Assembly (NCBI GenBank): GCA_002683115.1 | Contig: NYSP01000014.1 | Span: 3,604-13,780 of the forward strand | DNA length: 10,177 nt | DNA from: Gammaproteobacteria bacterium | GTDB taxonomy: Bacteria > Pseudomonadota > Gammaproteobacteria > SAR86 > TMED112 | Direction of reading: 5' to 3' | Shown: one piece after another, positions 5,980-10,177 of the stretch | How positions within the stretch are numbered: position 1 is the first letter of the stretch | Layout of the letters: every line of letters starts with the position of its first letter | Position numbers and translations under genes: made by a program | Notes under the pieces: model-generated | What the model saw: the letters and a program-made list of their open reading frames with translations, nothing else | What the model was told of the DNA's origin: nothing | Databases searched by the model: none

Positions 5980-6522
5980 ATGTGTGGCCGTTTTGCAATT
6001 GTAGGTGACCCTTTTGAGATTGGTTATAAAGACAATTTCAATGTATCGCCTTCATCAGATATTCCAGTAAAAACAATTAATTGCGATGGACAGCTTATGA
6101 AATGGTCATATTCGCCATCTTGGAAAAAAGATATGAATCTTATTAATTGTCGATCTGAAACTATGTTTGAAAAGCCATCCTTCAAAGGAGCATCAAGATG
6201 CATTATCCCTTTTTCTGGTTGGTATGAATGGCAAAGAAAAGACGATGTTAAGATACCGTTTTATCATTATTCTTCTGCTAAATACTTTGCAGGCATATAC
6301 AATGAAAATGGTTGTTGTATTTTAACTAGAGAGGCTGGAGATAAAATAAATCATATTCATCATAGACAACCAGTCTTACTAAATGAATTTGAAATTGGTG
6401 AATTTTTTATGGGTGAAAATCTGTTCGACTCTCCTACTAATTATGATGTAAATTTCTATGAAGTTACTAGAGAAGTAAATAATCCAAGAAATAATTATGC
6501 AGGCTTAACTAAAGAAATTTGA
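5980..6522 (+). CDS. SRAP-family protein (HMCES/YedK): abasic-site DNA-protein crosslinker and autoprotease
   Basis: A 180-residue SRAP domain. The family forms a stable thiazolidine crosslink between its N-terminal cysteine and abasic sites in single-stranded DNA, shielding them at replication forks; the initiator Met is removed to expose the Cys. Visible residues: Cys2 in MCGRFAIVG, FNVSPSS at 20-26, Asn56 in NCRSET, RCIIPFSGWYEW at 73-84 with Glu83, and the catalytic His127 in HHRQPVLL. These correspond to Cys2, Asn75, Glu105 and His160 of E. coli YedK. It is some 40 residues shorter than YedK, the saving being in loops rather than catalytic motifs. Cys2 fixes the start beyond doubt. It is divergently transcribed from the 5132-5902 gene and followed by a 50-residue membrane protein after 13 bases. 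Its role matches that of the nearby photolyase in tolerating DNA damage, but they are not in one operon. Confidence 0.96.
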   Translation: MCGRFAIVGDPFEIGYKDNFNVSPSSDIPVKTINCDGQLMKWSYSPSWKKDMNLINCRSETMFEKPSFKGASRCIIPFSGWYEWQRKDDVKIPFYHYSSAKYFAGIYNENGCCILTREAGDKINHIHHRQPVLLNEFEIGEFFMGENLFDSPTNYDVNFYEVTREVNNPRNNYAGLTKEI

Positions 6523-6528
6523 TATCCT
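6520..6528 (+). promoter_or_regulatory. Weak candidate extended -10 before the 50-residue membrane protein
   Basis: TGATATCCT overlaps the stop codon of the SRAP gene and contains TATCCT (four of six matches) with a TGn extension. It ends 7 bases before the ATG at 6536. On its own this is weak; I list it because the spacing repeats that seen at 2517 and 5980. Read-through from the SRAP promoter is an equally good explanation. Confidence 0.25.
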
Positions 6529-6535
6529 TTGAACT

Positions 6536-6688
6536 ATGAAAGATGAAAAAAAATCAAACCTTCAAACAACAGTTAACATTGCCTTGGGTGTTTTGATTCT
6601 AGTGTTGTTTGTACAAATGTACGCGCTTAAAACTGAAGTAAGAGTTGTTTACGAGCAACATTTAAGCCAAAAGCACGACAAGAAATAA
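6536..6688 (+). CDS. 50-residue single-span membrane protein
   Basis: A short frame from the ATG at 6536 to the TAA at 6686-6688, beginning 13 bases after the SRAP stop. The product has a charged N-terminus (MKDEKKSNLQ), one clear membrane segment at about residues 13-31 (INCLUDING the core ALGVLILVLFV) and a basic, helical C-terminal tail of some 20 residues ending KHDKK. That is the layout of a small bitopic inner-membrane protein. There is no Shine-Dalgarno, so it is translated either from a leaderless message or by coupling to SRAP. I do not recognise a family. The coherent segment structure and the tight spacing make it likely to be real. Confidence 0.55.
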   Translation: MKDEKKSNLQTTVNIALGVLILVLFVQMYALKTEVRVVYEQHLSQKHDKK

Positions 6689-6700
6689 ACTACATATTTA

Positions 6701-6790
6701 TGGCGGAGAGACAGGGATTCGAACCCTGGAGACGCTTTCACGCCAACTGATTTTCGAGACCAGCGCTTTAAACCACTCAGCCATCTCTCC
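6701..6790 (-). tRNA. tRNA-Ser, anticodon CGA (reads UCG)
   Basis: A 90-nucleotide class II tRNA with encoded CCA (6703-6701) and discriminator G at 6704. The 7-bp acceptor stem pairs GGAGAGA (6790-6784) with TCTCTCC (6711-6705). The D-arm contains GGCTGAGTGGTT, the anticodon loop is CTCGAAA between CTGGT and ATCAG, and the T-arm has GGTTCGAATCC. A long variable arm with a GGCG/CGTC stem is diagnostic of Ser/Leu/Tyr tRNAs, and the anticodon decides for Ser. It is the only RNA gene in the window and stands alone on the minus strand between two plus-strand genes. Confidence 0.97.
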
Positions 6791-6801
6791 TTGTGCCTAG
6801 T

Positions 6802-6807
6802 ATTGTA
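6802..6807 (-). promoter_or_regulatory. Possible -10 of the tRNA-Ser gene
   Basis: TACAAT on the minus strand (five of six matches) ends 11 bases before the first base of the tRNA, giving a short 5' leader for RNase P to remove. I found no matching -35. The same 74-base gap (6791-6864) must also carry the plus-strand promoter of the gene at 6865, for which I see no clear hexamers. Confidence 0.35.
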
Positions 6808-6864
6808 GATGAAACCTTTTTATAAATTACTTTTTTTTGCATACTAAGTTAATAGGAGTTAATC

Positions 6865-7131
6865 ATGTTGAGATTACTAATTTTATTATTACCAATGATG
6901 GCGTACAGTGAAGATATAAAAGATCAAAAAATATCTGATATAAGTGTTGAGGATTTAACTAATATAGTGAGGATGGTGGTTCAGGAAACCCTATCATTCT
7001 GTATGGTTACTGGAGAAATGGAAGGCAGAGCAAAACTAAACCTTGCGGTAGAAGGTGAAGTTATAGCTAGACTAGAATGCAATTTCGAAGAGCCAGTAGA
7101 TGTCGAGGAAATGGAAGAGTCTAAAGATTAA
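6865..7131 (+). CDS. Small exported protein of unknown function (88 residues)
   Basis: The ATG at 6865 has AGGAG (6854-6858) with a 6-base spacer. Residues 1-15 form a short signal peptide (MLRLLILLLPMMAYS), cleaved probably before Glu16, leaving a mature protein of about 73 residues that should be periplasmic. The mature chain is acidic, with two Cys (in LSFCMV and LECNF) that could form a disulfide. The middle, KLNLAVEGEVIARLECNF, alternates like a beta-hairpin, and the C-terminus is a strongly acidic tail rich in Glu and Asp. It is convergent with the outer-membrane protein gene, with only 8 bases between the stop codons and no visible terminator. I recognise no family and assign no function. 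Confidence 0.75.
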   Translation: MLRLLILLLPMMAYSEDIKDQKISDISVEDLTNIVRMVVQETLSFCMVTGEMEGRAKLNLAVEGEVIARLECNFEEPVDVEEMEESKD

Positions 7132-7139
7132 GTCTGATT

Positions 7140-8045
7140 CTAAAATAAACTATCGCTTTTTAAACTCAAGCCTAATTTAAAATTCCAGAAATTGTCGTCA
7201 CCACCCACGGAGTTTGGTCTTTTTACATCGAGTGGTGTGTATGAAGTTCCTAAATGAAGCATTAAATCTTCTGATAATTGATAATTAACACCAAAATTAA
7301 ATGTATGAAGTGTACCTTTCGTTTCAACAAAAGCTATTTCTCTTGTTAGCTCTAGTTGTGCATCAATACGTACGGAGGGGTCAATTCTAGTTGTTGCAAT
7401 AGAGGCCCAAGGTTTAAATTTCGCGTCAGTTTGCGGCTGAGCAAAGACAAGCTCAAAACCCCTATGGCTAAGATCAATTTTATCTTTTGATGTGGCAATG
7501 CATCCGGATGGATTACCTGGCGAATAAAGTGGCTGGTTTACCACAGCTTCACTACAAGTAACATCTGCAATTGCGCTACCTGAAAGTGCATATAATCTTA
7601 AACCTAGATTAACAGAATCATTCTTGAAGATTTGTTTTGACATTGCCAAGCCATATAAGTTTTTAGGCTTTGCACCTTTTATCTCCAATGAGGGTGTATA
7701 AGAAAACTCTAAAATCCAATCGCGGTAGAAACCTACTTTGATCTTTCCTCTACCAAAAAGTGGTGATTTATTGAGATCTTCATATTTAAAACCCCCAAAT
7801 CCAATCTTTTGTTGTTCTCGATTCAATTCAGGTATTGTGCTTAATTCCGCTGAAATTACTAATTCACCAAGTTCTAGCGGCTTTGGGAAGCTATCTGTTA
7901 GATTGAGAGAAGCTGATGACATATATGACATGCCCCAGCCCTCTGGGCTATCAAAATCTACTTCTTGGGAGCTAATTACAGGGCTTGCCTGAGCCTTTAA
8001 AGAAAGAAAAAAGGATACTATTAGTATGAATAAAATTCTTTTCAC
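7140..8045 (-). CDS. Predicted outer-membrane beta-barrel protein, family not recognised
   Basis: A 301-residue protein starting with GTG at 8045; an AAGGA lies 11 bases upstream, slightly far but usable. Residues 1-20 are a signal peptide ending in AQA. The rest shows the barrel pattern of alternating polar and hydrophobic strands separated by turns: WILEFSYTPSLEI, VNLGLRLYAL, RGFELVFAQPQT, HTFNFGVNYQL, LMLHLGTSYTP and finally FWNFKLGLSLKSDSLF, ending in Phe as outer-membrane proteins do for BAM recognition. One predicted loop carries two Cys about 18 residues apart (VTCSEA and SGCIAT), a likely surface disulfide. It lies 23 bases after the big nuclease gene with no terminator between, so it is probably co-transcribed. 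It could serve nucleotide or DNA-fragment uptake or anchor the nuclease, but that is inference from position alone. Confidence 0.75.
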   Translation of the reverse strand: MKRILFILIVSFFLSLKAQASPVISSQEVDFDSPEGWGMSYMSSASLNLTDSFPKPLELGELVISAELSTIPELNREQQKIGFGGFKYEDLNKSPLFGRGKIKVGFYRDWILEFSYTPSLEIKGAKPKNLYGLAMSKQIFKNDSVNLGLRLYALSGSAIADVTCSEAVVNQPLYSPGNPSGCIATSKDKIDLSHRGFELVFAQPQTDAKFKPWASIATTRIDPSVRIDAQLELTREIAFVETKGTLHTFNFGVNYQLSEDLMLHLGTSYTPLDVKRPNSVGGDDNFWNFKLGLSLKSDSLF

Positions 8046-8068
8046 GTTAATAATATCCTTATGATTTA

Positions 8069-10177
8069 TTAATCAATAACTTGGATAACACCAGAACCAG
8101 CCATGCCCGGATGTAGCGTACACCAATAATACATAGTGCTATTAGTGAGATCTTCAGGCACTGTCCATGTTATTGTGCCTTGGTTCACATAAGTTACGCC
8201 ATTATCATATGCAAAACCACCATTCCAAGCTCCATCTGAGGTTGTGCTTAGCCTAAATGGATGAGCATTAGCAAAGTCTGAGACATCAAATATATATGTC
8301 TGACCTCTCTTAACAGTAATTGTTGCATGCATTACGCCGTCAATGATGTAATCAAGACCAGAAGCTGTTACAACAAAAGTTGTTGGCTCTGTACCAAAGG
8401 TTTGATCAGCATTCTGTGTACCTTTTGTTTTTGTAACTGGTCCTACCCATGTAAAATCACTACTTACGGTTCCAGTCCCAGTTTTTTGGAGTGAATCCTC
8501 TGGAGGTGTGCTATTACTTTGAATTACACCAATATCATTTGATGTGAAAGAAGAACATGGACCATCTGTAGGTGACATTGTTCCTTCATAACTTATAAGC
8601 TCAGCACAATCACCATTTTGATCAATGAGTCCAATTCCATCTGGAGCACCATTTTGTATTTGTGAAGATTCTGCAACAACAAATCCATATCCTTCACCTG
8701 CGTCTTCAATTACGCCTGAGAGTGATATTTGATCGTACAATGAATCATTATTGCCATTGTAAAACTCTAGCTTCCAGCCTGATAGATCAGTACCAGCAGG
8801 TCCAGCGATTTCAACATATTCATCTGTATCAACACCAACCATATCGTAGTGCAACTCATTTATAAATACTGATCCTTCTGGTGCGTCGCCGCCACCGCCG
8901 CCGCCACCGCCGCCGCCGTCTCCGTTAGCTGGCAATGTAGGAAGTGGGCTATCGTCACAATTTGCTTCTTCCGCTTTGATGAAATTGTATTCATTTTCAT
9001 CGAAATAAAGATCATTTAAGTGTTTAACTTCTACCCACTTTTTAAGGTAAGTACAATGGTATTCAGAAAGTGGTGGCATCCATTCTGTAGGATCACTTGA
9101 GCCTTTAGGACCATTTGTAGCGCCTCCAACTGCTAAAAATTGATTAGAAGTTTCAGGAAGTGTTCCTGCCACCTTATTACCTGTATTAGCAAAGTTTACT
9201 TTTTCCTCGGCGGTCCAAGCATTATCACCTGTAGCACCAGCTCCACTGATATGACTCTCATATAAAGCAACAACGTGATCTATTTGAATATCAGAGGCAT
9301 TATAGTAGAAAGAACCATCAAATGGATCTTGCCACTTACCTGTAAGAACAGAGCAACCACTAGAAGAAAATACCAATGGGTTAGAGGAATCATCATCTAT
9401 ATGTTGAGCTTGAAGAACCTCATGTCTATCTGATTTACAATCTTCGTCTGTATCTCTCCATGTTGGATAATCAGCATCTCTATCGTAGAAATCTGAAGGC
9501 ACTTCACCAACTAAAACAGCTTTTGAGAATAAGAATGTCTCAGGTGCTGGTGTTGGTTCAGGCGTAGGTACAGGATCATCGAAATCTTGATCTGTATTAA
9601 TAAAACCAGCCGAGTTATTAACTGGTCCAACCCATTGAAAATCTGGACCATAGTAACCCGTTCCTGTTCTTTGTAATGAATCAGTAGCTGAACTATTTTG
9701 TTCAAAAACTCCTATGTCTTGTCCTTCTACACCGTCACAAGCACTGCCGCCTCCGACACCACTACCAGCGTTTGCAGTAAATGAACCCTCGTAAGCAAAA
9801 AATTCTGCACATTCACCATCCGGATTAACTAATCCAATTCCATCTTGAGCACCGTTTTGTAATCCTGTTTCGATACTTGACGGTATATCAAATTTTATGG
9901 CTCCATACCCTCTATTTCCTTCATCCTCGAGTGTTCCTGTAAGATTAATGGTTCCATAGTGTCCAGAATCACCACTACTATATAGAACGAGACTGTAACC
10001 ATCGAGATCAGTTCCAGCTATTCCAGCAACTTCAATAAATTCATTCTCATCAGCACCTTGATTATCATAATGAAATTCATTTACCCAAACAGGTGATTCA
10101 GTGCCTGGTGTTGGCTCTGGTGTTGGCTCAGGCGTTGGCTCAGGCGTTGGCTCAGGCGTTGGCTCAGGTGTTGGCTC
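8069..10177 (-). CDS. Large secreted multidomain nuclease (lamin-tail, HNH, lamin-tail, cupredoxin), 5' end outside window
   Basis: The minus-strand frame is open from the right edge to the TAA at 8071-8069: 702 visible residues with the N-terminus missing. Order: six EPTP repeats (1-24); lamin-tail domain 1 (30-186; WVNEFHYDN, FIEVAGIAGTDLDGY, TDSLQRTGTG, FQWVGP); Pro/Glu linker (201-213); HNH nuclease domain of the secreted DUF1524/GmrSD-C-like type (214-410; DFYDRD, DTDEDCKSDRHEVL, DIQIDHVVALYES with His301, then Asn345, Asn355 and Lys358, and PTEWMPP), with four Cys for two disulfides; ten Gly (421-430); lamin-tail domain 2 (437-585; INELHYD, YVEIAGPAGTDLSGW, DSLQKTGTG, FTWVGP); cupredoxin (596-702) with ligands His639, Cys686, His689 and Met692. 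Each lamin-tail domain has a matching Cys pair. Export is inferred from the disulfides and linkers. Probably extracellular DNA degradation, as with lamin-tail nucleases such as ExeM. The GTG at 9502 lies inside the nuclease domain and is not the start. Confidence 0.92.
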   Translation of the reverse strand, partial: EPTPEPTPEPTPEPTPEPTPEPTPGTESPVWVNEFHYDNQGADENEFIEVAGIAGTDLDGYSLVLYSSGDSGHYGTINLTGTLEDEGNRGYGAIKFDIPSSIETGLQNGAQDGIGLVNPDGECAEFFAYEGSFTANAGSGVGGGSACDGVEGQDIGVFEQNSSATDSLQRTGTGYYGPDFQWVGPVNNSAGFINTDQDFDDPVPTPEPTPAPETFLFSKAVLVGEVPSDFYDRDADYPTWRDTDEDCKSDRHEVLQAQHIDDDSSNPLVFSSSGCSVLTGKWQDPFDGSFYYNASDIQIDHVVALYESHISGAGATGDNAWTAEEKVNFANTGNKVAGTLPETSNQFLAVGGATNGPKGSSDPTEWMPPLSEYHCTYLKKWVEVKHLNDLYFDENEYNFIKAEEANCDDSPLPTLPANGDGGGGGGGGGGDAPEGSVFINELHYDMVGVDTDEYVEIAGPAGTDLSGWKLEFYNGNNDSLYDQISLSGVIEDAGEGYGFVVAESSQIQNGAPDGIGLIDQNGDCAELISYEGTMSPTDGPCSSFTSNDIGVIQSNSTPPEDSLQKTGTGTVSSDFTWVGPVTKTKGTQNADQTFGTEPTTFVVTASGLDYIIDGVMHATITVKRGQTYIFDVSDFANAHPFRLSTTSDGAWNGGFAYDNGVTYVNQGTITWTVPEDLTNSTMYYWCTLHPGMAGSGVIQVID
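8888..8917 (-). repeat. Poly-glycine codon run (ten GGC/GGT) in the nuclease gene
   Basis: Ten consecutive Gly codons, eight GGC and two GGT, make a GC-rich trinucleotide repeat in otherwise AT-rich DNA. It encodes a flexible hinge between the HNH domain and lamin-tail domain 2. Slippage would add or remove whole glycines without shifting the frame. Confidence 0.95.
10106..10177 (-). repeat. 12-bp tandem repeat encoding EPTP, continuing past the right edge
   Basis: Six near-identical 12-bp units, each encoding Glu-Pro-Thr-Pro on the minus strand, differ only at third positions (GAG; CCA/CCT; ACA/ACG). The sixth visible unit touches the window edge, so the true copy number is unknown. The product is an extended, rigid Pro-rich linker or stalk, common in secreted bacterial enzymes. 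A degenerate version of the same motif recurs at 9540-9575 (PTPEPTPAPE). Confidence 0.95.

Noticed and set aside
5980..6522. A defence-system role for the SRAP gene with the neighbouring small membrane gene
   Set aside because: SRAP proteins are housekeeping DNA-damage factors and the neighbours show no defence domains (no helicase, ATPase, toxin or nuclease beside it).
7738..7992. 84-codon plus-strand frame
   Set aside because: Antisense to the outer-membrane protein gene, which has a signal peptide and barrel pattern; this frame has no recognisable features.
8662..8865. 67-codon plus-strand frame
   Set aside because: Antisense to lamin-tail domain 2, low-complexity His/Gln/Leu composition, no ribosome binding site.
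9500..9502. GTG as the start codon of the nuclease gene
   Set aside because: The frame stays open upstream to the window edge, encodes a complete lamin-tail domain there, and the GTG lies inside the nuclease domain (within GEVPSDFYDRD) without a signal peptide after it.
9511..9705. 64-codon minus-strand frame
   Set aside because: It overlaps the coding frame of the nuclease in another phase; the real frame here encodes the end of lamin-tail domain 1 and the linker.
10106..10177. CRISPR-like array
   Set aside because: The units are contiguous 12-mers without spacers and encode EPTP in frame with the nuclease gene.

Overview
The window looks like the chromosome of an AT-rich, compact marine gammaproteobacterium. 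SAR86-like or a related oligotroph is my guess, from gene content rather than from any marker gene. The pointers are short spacers, many small exported proteins, a lipoprotein peptidase of the ACE type, a bacterial alternative oxidase, a photolyase, and a surface nuclease with lamin-tail domains. There is no rRNA, transposase, phage gene or CRISPR array.

Left part (1-3021). The 5' end of a lipoprotein gene runs off the left edge on the minus strand. Next comes a two-gene minus-strand operon: an M2 (angiotensin-converting-enzyme family) lipoprotein peptidase followed by a small exported protein, closed by a clear intrinsic terminator at 223-251. Diverging from the peptidase are two small plus-strand genes, a 43-residue membrane hairpin and a 90-residue exported protein.

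Middle (3022-7131). A minus-strand pair has a 4-base start/stop overlap: alternative oxidase, then an atypical photolyase/cryptochrome. Upstream of it, with its own terminator, is a 256-residue exported protein built of two similar halves; the 142-residue protein at the left looks like a third copy of the same unit. Diverging from that gene is a SRAP (HMCES/YedK) protein, which senses abasic sites in single-stranded DNA, followed by a 50-residue single-span membrane protein, a tRNA-Ser(CGA) on the minus strand and an 88-residue exported protein. Photolyase and SRAP give the middle a DNA-damage flavour; AOX next to photolyase hints at a light or oxidative-stress unit.

Right part (7140-10177). 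A beta-barrel-like outer-membrane protein lies 23 bases downstream of a very large secreted protein whose 5' end is beyond the right edge. Reading the minus strand from 10177 to 8069 gives one uninterrupted frame: EPTP repeats, lamin-tail domain 1, a proline-rich linker, an HNH nuclease domain, a run of ten glycines, lamin-tail domain 2 and a cupredoxin with a His/Cys/His/Met copper-ligand set. A start placed at the GTG at 9502 would cut this gene in half. This protein is the most unusual object in the window: an apparent extracellular DNA-degrading enzyme with repeated adhesion-type modules and a terminal copper domain, probably co-transcribed with the outer-membrane protein.

Several start codons (2517 minus; 2576, 5980 and 6536 plus) sit 6-7 bases after a -10-like hexamer and lack a Shine-Dalgarno, which suggests leaderless mRNAs. 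Other genes (158, 700 and 5902 minus; 2749 and 6865 plus) have an evident Shine-Dalgarno. Domain calls rest on motif recognition by eye; no database search was possible.
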